Of a stretch of DNA of 64,000 nucleotides, positions 7,373 to 15,030 are shown in pieces (the stretch's first letter is position 1; the number at the start of each line of letters is the position of its first letter). Source of the DNA: Cognatitamlana onchidii (GTDB taxonomy: Bacteria > Bacteroidota > Bacteroidia > Flavobacteriales > Flavobacteriaceae). The position numbers were made by a program, and so were the translations under genes. Below the pieces are notes generated by a model that ran no database searches, was not told the DNA's origin, and saw only the letters and a list, made by a program, of their open reading frames with translations. The stretch lies in NCBI RefSeq assembly GCF_004804355.1, contig NZ_SRWZ01000003.1, positions 248,001 to 312,000 on the forward strand, in the 5' to 3' direction.

Positions 7373-8208
7373 AAAGTCTCACTTTTAAACTTACTATAAA
7401 CCTCCATTGCATGTTTTGGAATTCGATTTCTTAATTCGGTTTCAACAATATGAACTATCTCAGGAAATATAATTTGCTCATGCTCATCGCAATATACCTT
7501 TGCAATTTCGGTCGCCAAAACTAAAGTATTTTTGAAGTTATTTGTTATGTATTTCAAAAAATATCCATTACCCATAAAAGTGTCATTTATTTTTGAAGTG
7601 GATTTAATACCATTGGTAAACATAATCTCAGACAAACTTTGCCGCCAATTTTCTATAACACCACCAAACCTATTATTATCAACATTTATGGTTCCTAAAT
7701 TCCAGGTAGGTACTTCCCTGTCCCAACGTTTCCAGTTGTAGCTATGCATATCATACACAACACACAAACCAAACTTTCGTTCTAAAACCTCGATAAGAGC
7801 AGACACTACTTTATAGAAGTTTGCATGTTTTTGTAAACTCTTTTCTTTCACGGAAAGAGGTAATGCTTTATTCCAAAGTTGCTTGCCCCAAGCGGTTTCA
7901 AAAACGGCATGATCGGGATCTCTATTCAAATCATATTCAAATCTAGAATCACAACCTGCAATTACAATAGGATGGGATTGTACCATCTGTTTCGTTCTAG
8001 GATCCTCCTCATACCAGCGTTCATACTCGGTATGTATGCAATTATCCCAAAGCTCTTTTCTAAATTGATGCCCATCATGAATCGCTGCACAAGCATAGGG
8101 AACATAGCTTTCTATTTTTATGGTAAACGAATAATCGAAAGCAACAGCCTCAAAACATTGCTCATTTTTTATCCTGTTTATAATCCTATCTATTGAAAGT
8201 TTTTCCAT
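7369..8208 (-). CDS. N-formylglutamate amidohydrolase family protein
   Basis: A 279-residue protein from the ATG at 8208, two bases after the stop of the rhodanese gene. A longer in-frame start at 8244 would overlap that gene. Motifs of the N-formylglutamate amidohydrolase (HutG-type) family are visible: AGCDSRFEYDLNR, CVVYDMHSYN and the C-terminal ATEIAKVY. Family members are metal-dependent amidases hydrolysing N-formylglutamate or related N-acyl/peptide bonds. No histidine-degradation genes (hutH, hutU, hutI) are nearby, so the substrate is probably not the histidine-pathway intermediate. The partners are an ATP-grasp ligase, a sulfurtransferase and a DUF1704 peptidase. Confidence 0.82.
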   Translation of the reverse strand: MEKLSIDRIINRIKNEQCFEAVAFDYSFTIKIESYVPYACAAIHDGHQFRKELWDNCIHTEYERWYEEDPRTKQMVQSHPIVIAGCDSRFEYDLNRDPDHAVFETAWGKQLWNKALPLSVKEKSLQKHANFYKVVSALIEVLERKFGLCVVYDMHSYNWKRWDREVPTWNLGTINVDNNRFGGVIENWRQSLSEIMFTNGIKSTSKINDTFMGNGYFLKYITNNFKNTLVLATEIAKVYCDEHEQIIFPEIVHIVETELRNRIPKHAMEVYSKFKSETL

Positions 8209-8210
8209 AA

Positions 8211-9068
8211 CTAAGCTTTTACCAAAGTGCCCCATTCTGTCCAAGAGCCATCATACACCGATATATTTTGATACCCTGCTATAGTTGCTCCTAAAGCTAA
8301 TACGCATGCGGTAATTCCAGATCCGCAAGAAAAAATAATAGCATCACCCTTTTCTGCAAGCATATAAAAAGCTTTTTCTAATGCTACTTTGGGCTTTAAC
8401 AACCCATCCTCTAAAAGATCTGTATAAGGCAAATTAACGGAATTTGGGATGTTACCCATACGAAGTCCGGTTCTAGGCTCCTCAACTTCGCATTGAAAAC
8501 GTCCAGAGGATCTTGCATCAATGATAGTGTGCGTCTTTTGTTTTGAAGCCTGCTCAACATCTTCAAAAAATTTCATGTGCTCAGTGCTAAGTTGTCCCAT
8601 AAAATTACCTTGAACACCACGATACTCGGTCATCGGTTCAATCTGATACCCTGCCTTTTGCCATTCTGGAAATCCACCGTTTAAAACAGCAATATTATGA
8701 AACCCAAACGCCTTAAACATCCACCAAACACGTGCACTAGAATAAATACCTTTATCATCGTACACAACAATAGCACTATCTTGGTTTACACCAAGCAACC
8801 TGGCTTCTTTCTGAAATTGTTCGATAGTTGGGAAAGCACTTGGAAATGCATTACCGGTATCACTAAAACGTTTCTTTATATCGAAAAATCGCGCCTTAGG
8901 GATTTGGTAAGTGGACGTATTAAAAACTTTATTAATTGTACCATCCAGTACGATAATATTTGTGGCTTCTTGATGTTTATGCAACCAATCTACAGACACT
9001 ATTGGTGTACTGATAACAACCTGTAAATTCATACAATCGTAATTATTAGAAGTTAAAAAACCCACCAT
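8211..9068 (-). CDS. Two-domain rhodanese sulfurtransferase (SseA-like)
   Basis: A 285-residue protein of two rhodanese domains. The N-terminal inactive-type domain spans about 15-140 (DSAIVVYDDKGIYSSARVWW, FKAFGFHNIAVLNGGFPEW). The C-terminal catalytic domain has the loop FSCGSGITACV, with the active cysteine in CGSGIT, typical of 3-mercaptopyruvate sulfurtransferases. Two starts are possible. The ATG at 9068 overlaps the upstream stop (TAATG, coupling). The ATG at 9032 gives the N-terminus usual for the family (MNLQVV); I keep the longer one because of the overlap. It probably transfers sulfane sulfur to thiols; within the operon it may act on the product of the ATP-grasp enzyme. Confidence 0.87.
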   Translation of the reverse strand: MVGFLTSNNYDCMNLQVVISTPIVSVDWLHKHQEATNIIVLDGTINKVFNTSTYQIPKARFFDIKKRFSDTGNAFPSAFPTIEQFQKEARLLGVNQDSAIVVYDDKGIYSSARVWWMFKAFGFHNIAVLNGGFPEWQKAGYQIEPMTEYRGVQGNFMGQLSTEHMKFFEDVEQASKQKTHTIIDARSSGRFQCEVEEPRTGLRMGNIPNSVNLPYTDLLEDGLLKPKVALEKAFYMLAEKGDAIIFSCGSGITACVLALGATIAGYQNISVYDGSWTEWGTLVKA

Positions 9069-10105
9069 TAAGCATCTTCTACGGCTTTGCGTAGTCTGGT
9101 ACGCCTATCGAAAGCCTCAAGTTTATCAAGTACTTTCATTTCAAGAAAATCAATAACTTTTTCTTCAATTTTAATTTTCAGCTTGTAGACCTTATTGATA
9201 TAAGTAATACCTCCAGGAGACATGACGTTTACCTCAACTAGTTTTCCTCCAATAACATCAATACCCACAAAATACAAACCATCATTTACTAGCTTTGGTC
9301 CTATTTGCTTACACAATGCCTTTTCTTCCTTAGTTAAACTGTGTCGTTGCACACTTCCCCCTGCAGACACATTAGAGCGATGATCATCGTTTCCTGGAAC
9401 ACGCTTCATAGCACCAACAGGTTCACCATTAAGCAATAAAATTCTTATATCCCCTTGATCGGCCCCTTCAATATAATCTTGCAAAATCACGTAGTTAGAC
9501 TTACCATCACTACTATTTATATAAAAATCTAACAACGAATTAATATTGCTCATAGCCGATTTTTCTATGAGAATAACTCCTGAACCTCCAAAGCCATTCA
9601 AAGGTTTAAGTATCATTTTATCTGCGGCAGACTCTTTTATCTGTCTAATTAAATAACGCTTACTTTTAGATACATGGGTAGCGGGAATAATATTACTATG
9701 TGTATCACCAAAGGCAGCCGTATACAGTTTATTGTTAGCTTCACGCATACCCTGCAGTGAATTCATGATAAACACATCGTCTTTTACAGAGTCTAAAAAA
9801 TTCAACATTAATGGATCTAACGGCGGGTTGGCTCTAAAAAAAATGACATCGAACCCAGCAAGGGGCAACATCTCCTCTCTTAATTTAGCTTTATTATAAA
9901 AAGATTTTAGCGAACTAGGTGTTTTTTCAAAACGACCAACCACTGTACAATTTGCTGTAGTTACACTATTTCTAATGGTAAGACTTTCTGGAGTACACAT
10001 GGCAACACCATGCTTTCTTTTAACACATTCCTTAATTAGTGTTAAGGTCGTGTCGTTTTCAGGATCAATTTCTTCCCAAGGGTACATGATAAAGCATACA
10101 TTCAT
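9068..10105 (-). CDS. ATP-grasp ligase, glutathione-synthetase-like
   Basis: A 345-residue protein with the fold order of prokaryotic glutathione synthetase. The N-terminal part has PWEEIDPENDTTLTLI and FRANPPLD. The ATP-grasp core has MILKPLNGFGGSGVILIE, VILQDYIEGADQGDIRILLL, the GSVQRHSLT turn and the metal-binding end VEVNVMSPGG. It is the first gene of a four-gene operon. No gamma-glutamylcysteine ligase is in the window and bshA is, so this organism may rely on bacillithiol. The real substrate may then be something other than gamma-glutamylcysteine; this is inference. Cytoplasmic. Confidence 0.82.
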   Translation of the reverse strand: MNVCFIMYPWEEIDPENDTTLTLIKECVKRKHGVAMCTPESLTIRNSVTTANCTVVGRFEKTPSSLKSFYNKAKLREEMLPLAGFDVIFFRANPPLDPLMLNFLDSVKDDVFIMNSLQGMREANNKLYTAAFGDTHSNIIPATHVSKSKRYLIRQIKESAADKMILKPLNGFGGSGVILIEKSAMSNINSLLDFYINSSDGKSNYVILQDYIEGADQGDIRILLLNGEPVGAMKRVPGNDDHRSNVSAGGSVQRHSLTKEEKALCKQIGPKLVNDGLYFVGIDVIGGKLVEVNVMSPGGITYINKVYKLKIKIEEKVIDFLEMKVLDKLEAFDRRTRLRKAVEDA

Positions 10106-10361
10106 AGTTAACTATTATTAATTGATATAAATTTAATTTTTTTTTAGTACAACCCAAAATCCAATGGCGTCTCTTTTAGGTGCTCAATATTGAATCAAGG
10201 TCTCCATTAGATATTCTCAACAATTCTTAACTTTCAGTTAACAATCAATCTTTAATTTGTTTAGTAAACGTAATTAATTAAACCAAAAATCATAAATATT
10301 TATTAAGGTTTATTTTCACTTGCTTAGACTAATAATAAGTCAAAGAGTTTTATCTATCTTT

Positions 10362-11120
10362 TTATATGATACCCAAATCTCTTGCGAACCTCACTAATTC
10401 AGCAGTACTATTAGAATTCGTTCTTTGTTTCAAATTTTTAATTCGCTTTTCAATGGCGGAAAGAGAAATAGTCATTTTATCAGCCATCTGTTTCTGGCTA
10501 TAACCAAAGCCCATTAATATTAAGATTTCCTTTTCTGTTTTATCAATAATCATTGATTCAATATCATTCGGTAAAGAAGTTTTTATATGTCCTTTAGAAT
10601 TTAATTGTCGCTTTAACAAATCAATTTCATTGCGCAGTTCTAAAAACTCAATTGTTTTTCTGGGCACTTTAGTATTATTTTCGACTTCTAAAAAGCCGGG
10701 CACAACCGCCTTAAGAGGCGATTCTAATGTTTCTTTTATAGATTTTTTAATTTTACGCTTTAATTTCCCTCCCCAGTCACTATCATTCTTGTCATAGGTG
10801 ATTACTCTTAAAGCCCTCAAGTCAAATGGTACATCATCAATAGACTCAGAAATTAAAATAACTGGTTTCTTTGAGGCATGAGCTAGACCTAATTCATAAA
10901 AAACATTTGCATTTTGCCTTGTTAGGTCAGCAATAATTATTGAAGAACTTTGAATTAGCCCCCATATGTCTTTCACAATTGTACTCGGTTTATAGATATC
11001 GTCTGCTCTAAATGATGTTAATCCAAGTTCCTTTATAGCTTGATAATAGATATTATTATAATATTCATCAAAATAACCGCCAAAAGGCATAATTACAAAG
11101 CAAACATCTTTTTGTTTCAT
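10362..11120 (-). CDS. Nucleoside-deoxyribosyltransferase/TIR-like domain fused to LuxR-type helix-turn-helix
   Basis: A 252-residue protein. Residues about 5-120 start with CFVIMPFG and contain IIIADLTRQNANVFYELGLA then KPVILISE. This pattern belongs to the Rossmann-like family that includes nucleoside 2-deoxyribosyltransferases and TIR-like proteins, with the glutamate of FYELG at the expected catalytic position. After a linker with a short coiled coil (EFLELRNEIDLLKRQL), residues about 195-245 are a LuxR/GerE-like helix-turn-helix (GFGYSQKQMADKMTISLSAI). It is monocistronic with its own -7 box. The fusion suggests nucleotide or NAD sensing coupled to transcription, or a TIR-like defence effector with a regulatory tail; neither is shown. 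Confidence 0.7.
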   Translation of the reverse strand: MKQKDVCFVIMPFGGYFDEYYNNIYYQAIKELGLTSFRADDIYKPSTIVKDIWGLIQSSSIIIADLTRQNANVFYELGLAHASKKPVILISESIDDVPFDLRALRVITYDKNDSDWGGKLKRKIKKSIKETLESPLKAVVPGFLEVENNTKVPRKTIEFLELRNEIDLLKRQLNSKGHIKTSLPNDIESMIIDKTEKEILILMGFGYSQKQMADKMTISLSAIEKRIKNLKQRTNSNSTAELVRFARDLGII

Positions 11121-11145
11121 TAGTTTAATATTTAAATTCCTATAT

Positions 11146-11153
11146 CAAATTTA
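11146..11153 (-). promoter_or_regulatory. -7 promoter box TAAATTTG upstream of the TIR-like/HTH gene
   Basis: On the minus strand TAAATTTG matches TAnnTTTG and ends 25 bases before the ATG at 11120, giving a short leader. The nearest TTG upstream is 25 bases away, longer than the usual 19-21, so the -33 match is poor. Confidence 0.4.
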
Positions 11154-11334
11154 GAATTTTTCTCACTAGGGGAAAATTCAAGTTATCAACATATATGAAC
11201 AAAAGACACCTTCTAAAACTCTGAAACTCTTAATAAAAACTTTGTTTACTTATTTTTCTGCATGTGATTATTTCTCGCACTCCCAAAAGTAAAGAAACTA
11301 TCGTTCAATAATTGGATTATCACCAGAATTAGTA

Positions 11335-12660
11335 TTATTTAACTTCATCATAATGATCATCCCATTCTTTAGGCTTTGGATCGTGCAGTTTATCTAATGA
11401 TTTAGCAACTATCATAGAAACTGTGGCATCTCCTGTAACATTAACAACTGTTCTGCACATATCTAGAGGTCTATCTACTGCAAAAATTAATGCAATGCCT
11501 ATAGGCAATAATTCTGCCGGAAAACCAATAGATTCCAGCACAATTACTAACATAACTAAGCCTGCACTAGGTACCGCTGCACTACCAATAGATGCCAATA
11601 AGGCTGTAACTATAATCACCAACTGGTTTGAAAAGCTTAAGCCCTCTGGCCAGATAACTTGCATAATAAAAACAGCTGCTATACCCTGATATAAACTAGT
11701 GCCATCCATATTTACCGTAGCTCCTACTGGTAACACAAACCCAGACACTTCTTTATCAACGCCTAAGTGCTCTTCTACACGCTCCATTGTTACTGGTAAA
11801 GTAGCTGCACTACTACTAGTTGAAAAAGCTAATAATTGTGCTGGACTGATTTGTTGTAAAAACCATAGTGGTGATTTTTTTGTGTATGCACTTACTAACA
11901 ACAAATAAAAAGCGATCATTATTATGAGACCACCAACAACACATATGGCATACCATAATAACTTTATTAAGATCTCGGTATCATCAAATGCTATGATAAC
12001 ATTAGCCAACAAGGCAAATACCGCATAAGGTGCAAAAAGCATAATGAGGTCTACCATTTTCATGACGACTTCATTTAAAGAATCAAAAAAATCTATTAAC
12101 GGTTTGGCTTTCTTCTCGCCTATTAGTAATAAGCAAATCCCAACAAATAACGCGAAGAAAATTACTTGTAACATAGATGCCTCCGAAAAAGACTTGAATA
12201 TATTGCTTGGAAAAATATCTACCAATGCTTGCAAAGGACCTGCTTCCTTTTGCGCCGATGCCTTCGCTAACTTATCTGTTACCCCAGCATCATTTTCATA
12301 TTTATCCTTAATTTTTTCGATGGTATCCTGAGGCATCCCATCTCCTGGCTTTACTACATTAACGATACTTAAACCTATAATAATAGCGACTACGGTAGTA
12401 CCTATATAAATACTTATGGTTCTTAAGCCCATAGATTTAATCTTTGAAATATCTTTTAAATCGGAAATTCCCTTGATTAAAGATGCTAAAATTAAGGGAA
12501 CCGCAATAAGTTTAAGGAGATTAATAAAAATGGTGCCAAAAGGCGCTATCCAATCTGCCACAAAGCCCTTACCACCATCGATAGCATTCATGATAAATCC
12601 GAAAATGATTCCTAGAATCATTCCTATAATAATCTTCCAATGCAGTGCTAGTTTTTTCAT
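11335..12660 (-). CDS. Dicarboxylate/amino acid:cation symporter (DAACS, GltP/DctA family)
   Basis: A 441-residue polytopic membrane protein with about eight helices and the re-entrant-loop signatures of the glutamate/dicarboxylate carriers: AFSTSSSAATLPVTME (hairpin 1), VGATVNMDGTSLYQGIAA (transmembrane segment 7) and RTVVNVTGDATVS (segment 8). These residues coordinate sodium and the acidic substrate in GltPh. It probably imports C4-dicarboxylates, glutamate or aspartate at the inner membrane; the substrate cannot be chosen from sequence alone. It stands alone, with a flavobacterial intergenic repeat in front of it and aroC further upstream. Confidence 0.9.
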   Translation of the reverse strand: MKKLALHWKIIIGMILGIIFGFIMNAIDGGKGFVADWIAPFGTIFINLLKLIAVPLILASLIKGISDLKDISKIKSMGLRTISIYIGTTVVAIIIGLSIVNVVKPGDGMPQDTIEKIKDKYENDAGVTDKLAKASAQKEAGPLQALVDIFPSNIFKSFSEASMLQVIFFALFVGICLLLIGEKKAKPLIDFFDSLNEVVMKMVDLIMLFAPYAVFALLANVIIAFDDTEILIKLLWYAICVVGGLIIMIAFYLLLVSAYTKKSPLWFLQQISPAQLLAFSTSSSAATLPVTMERVEEHLGVDKEVSGFVLPVGATVNMDGTSLYQGIAAVFIMQVIWPEGLSFSNQLVIIVTALLASIGSAAVPSAGLVMLVIVLESIGFPAELLPIGIALIFAVDRPLDMCRTVVNVTGDATVSMIVAKSLDKLHDPKPKEWDDHYDEVK

Positions 12661-12780
12661 GTTAGATATAAGTCTTTATAAGAAGCCACAAGATAAGTAT
12701 TTTTAAAACGGAAACTAAAAATAGAAACGCCTAAGGACGTATTTAACACTAGAAGATTTAACCCTTTTTGGAAACTATTT

Positions 12781-12921
12781 TAGCCCCGATTGATGCGGCA
12801 TCCTATATTGTGAAAAACCAATAATTTATATGAGTTAAACAGTTTCTTACTATTACTAAACTGTTTAGATACTGAACATGTTAAGCACAATAAAGATATA
12901 GCGGAAAGCGGAAAATAGCTT
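12781..12921. repeat. Flavobacterial intergenic structured repeat (GCGGCATCC / GCGGAAAGC type)
   Basis: The element begins TAGCCCCGATTGATGCGGCA and ends ATATAGCGGAAAGCGGAAAA just before the aroC stop codon. I recall this pair of end motifs as a frequent noncoding repeat in flavobacterial genomes, usually enclosing a hairpin. Here the interior holds a 10-bp perfect hairpin, TAAACAGTTT/AAACTGTTTA (12836-12845/12858-12867). It may serve as the aroC transcription end or as an RNA or protein-binding site. Confidence 0.55.
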
Positions 12922-13983
12922 CTAATGATACAACTTATTAATTAAATGGAAATCGGCTAAAACTAAAGCTGCCATAGCCTCTACAATCGGCACAGCACGC
13001 GGAACAACACATGGATCGTGGCGTCCTTTTCCTTGCATTTCTACAATGCTTCCTTCCTTGTTAATGGTTTCGTATTTCTGAATAAGCGTAGCTACAGGTT
13101 TAAACGCTACATTAAAATAAATATCCATACCGTTGCTTATGCCACCCTGAATACCACCAGAGTAGTTAGTTTTTGTTGAACCGTCGGTATTAAACGCATC
13201 ATTATGATCTGAGCCGTACATTGTGCTGCCATGAAAACCACTTCCATATTCAAAACCTTTTACAGCGTTTATAGAAAGCATAGCTTTTCCCAATTCGGCA
13301 TGTAATTTATCGAACACAGGCTCCCCAAGACCTACTGGCACGTTTTTAATAACACAGCTAACAATACCACCAACAGTGTCCCCTTTACTACGTACCTCTT
13401 TAATATATTGCTCCATTTCTGCAGCCATTTTTTGGTCTGGACAACGTACAATGTTAGATTCTATTTGAGTTAAGTCTAATTCTGTATACGGTTTGTTAAG
13501 TTTCATGGTACCAACACCAGATACATAAGCCTTTATTTCAATGCCCTTTAAAACTTGCTTTGCAATAGCACCGGCAACTACACGGCAAGCCGTTTCACGA
13601 GCCGAACTACGCCCTCCCCCTCGGTAGTCTCTTAAGCCATATTTTTTATCGTACGTGTAATCGGCATGACTGGGTCTGTAACTATCTTTTATATGTGAAT
13701 AATCGTGAGATTTCTGGTTTGTATTTTCTATAACAAAACCGATGGAAGTTCCGGTAGTAACCCCTTCAAAAATCCCTGAATAAAACTTAACGGTGTCTGG
13801 TTCTTTACGTTGCGTAACGATGGCTGATTGCCCTGGCTTTCTTCGATTTAATTCATTTTGAATATCGTCTAAATCTAAGGTAATTCCCGACGGACACCCA
13901 TCTATTACACCTCCTAAAGCAGGTCCGTGAGATTCTCCGTAAGTTGTTAGATTAAAAAGTCTTCCAAAGGAATTTCCAGCCAT
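12922..13983 (-). CDS. aroC: Chorismate synthase
   Basis: A 353-residue protein starting [20 protein letters not shown], the family's flavin-binding N-terminus. It has the signature motifs [30 protein letters not shown] and [18 protein letters not shown]. It converts 5-enolpyruvylshikimate-3-phosphate to chorismate using reduced FMN, the last common step to aromatic amino acids and menaquinone. Length is normal. It is not in an aro operon here; the upstream neighbour is divergent. The 3' end abuts the intergenic repeat. Confidence 0.97.
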   Translation of the reverse strand: MAGNSFGRLFNLTTYGESHGPALGGVIDGCPSGITLDLDDIQNELNRRKPGQSAIVTQRKEPDTVKFYSGIFEGVTTGTSIGFVIENTNQKSHDYSHIKDSYRPSHADYTYDKKYGLRDYRGGGRSSARETACRVVAGAIAKQVLKGIEIKAYVSGVGTMKLNKPYTELDLTQIESNIVRCPDQKMAAEMEQYIKEVRSKGDTVGGIVSCVIKNVPVGLGEPVFDKLHAELGKAMLSINAVKGFEYGSGFHGSTMYGSDHNDAFNTDGSTKTNYSGGIQGGISNGMDIYFNVAFKPVATLIQKYETINKEGSIVEMQGKGRHDPCVVPRAVPIVEAMAALVLADFHLINKLYH

Positions 13984-14148
13984 AATTTCAATTTTCGGCT
14001 AAAATAAAGCTATTCCGATAAATAAGGAAATGAAATACCATCTTGTTATAGATTAATTTGAGTAAGAATAGATAACAATATTTTAACAAACACCTGATAT
14101 TTAAATAATTATAACGTAATCATATATTAATATAAGAATAAGTTATTT

Positions 14149-15030
14149 GTGAGGTATAAAACCAATGCATTGAAAATAAAAAGAAAACTAGAAATTGCAG
14201 TTATATCGGATGTTCATTTGGGAACCTATGGTTGTCATGCCAAACACCTGCTAACCTATTTAAATAGTATTGAACCCCAAAAGCTCATTCTAAACGGCGA
14301 TATTATTGATATTTGGCAATTTAGCAAACGTTATTTTCCTAAATCCCATCTTAAAGTCATAAAAAAAATAATGACCATGGCTTCCAATGGTGTGGAAGTA
14401 ATCTATATTACTGGTAATCATGACGAAATGCTAAGAAAATTTAGTAGCACTACTATTGGGAACATCTCCATTGTAGACAAAGCTGTTTTAGAGCTTCATG
14501 GTAAAAAGGCTTGGTTTTTTCATGGTGACGTTTTCGATATTTCAATACAAAATGCCAAATGGTTAGCAAAACTTGGTGGCTATGGCTATGATTTGTTAAC
14601 CCTTCTTAATAGACTCGTAAATTGGTACTTAGACAAGCGTGGCAAGGAACGTTATTCTTTGTCAAAGAAAATTAAAAACGGGGTTAAAGGTGCTATTAAA
14701 TATATAAGTGCCTTTGAAAAAGTAGTGTCGGAATTAGCTATCGAAAACGGTTATGATTATGTAATATGTGGACATATACACCAGCCTAAACTAGAACATT
14801 TCGAAAACAAATATGGTAAAACCATTTATTTAAATTCTGGAGATTGGGTTGAAAACTTCACGGCTTTGGAGTACCAATTTAAGCGTTGGAAAATCTACAA
14901 TTTTAACAAAGACAAACTAGCCCCATTCATTACAGATGAGGATATAAACGATTTCGAAAATTTAGAAACTAAAGATTTAATTGCAGCAATTACCATAGTA
15001 GACAAAAAAAAGCTCAAAAAATCAAATTAA
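14149..15030 (+). CDS. UDP-2,3-diacylglucosamine diphosphatase-like metallophosphoesterase
   Basis: A 293-residue calcineurin-type phosphoesterase with the five metal-binding blocks: AVISDVHLGTYG (DxH), LILNGDIIDIW (GDxxD), YITGNHDEML (GNHD), FHGDVFD and VICGHIHQPKLE (GHxH). The order and spacing match the LpxH/LpxH2 branch acting on UDP-2,3-diacylglucosamine in lipid A synthesis, though related proteins have other substrates. The start is GTG at 14149. The intergenic region to aroC is divergent. Its 3' end overlaps the convergent FAD/Fe-S dehydrogenase gene by 9 bases. Membrane-associated through a basic amphipathic segment (LVNWYLDKRGKERYSLSKK) in the middle. Confidence 0.8.
   Translation: MRYKTNALKIKRKLEIAVISDVHLGTYGCHAKHLLTYLNSIEPQKLILNGDIIDIWQFSKRYFPKSHLKVIKKIMTMASNGVEVIYITGNHDEMLRKFSSTTIGNISIVDKAVLELHGKKAWFFHGDVFDISIQNAKWLAKLGGYGYDLLTLLNRLVNWYLDKRGKERYSLSKKIKNGVKGAIKYISAFEKVVSELAIENGYDYVICGHIHQPKLEHFENKYGKTIYLNSGDWVENFTALEYQFKRWKIYNFNKDKLAPFITDEDINDFENLETKDLIAAITIVDKKKLKKSN

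Noticed and set aside
9068-10105. Glutathione synthetase gshB as a firm call
   Set aside because: Fold matches, but no gshA is seen and the organism has bshA; a different amino-acid substrate is likely enough to leave the symbol out.
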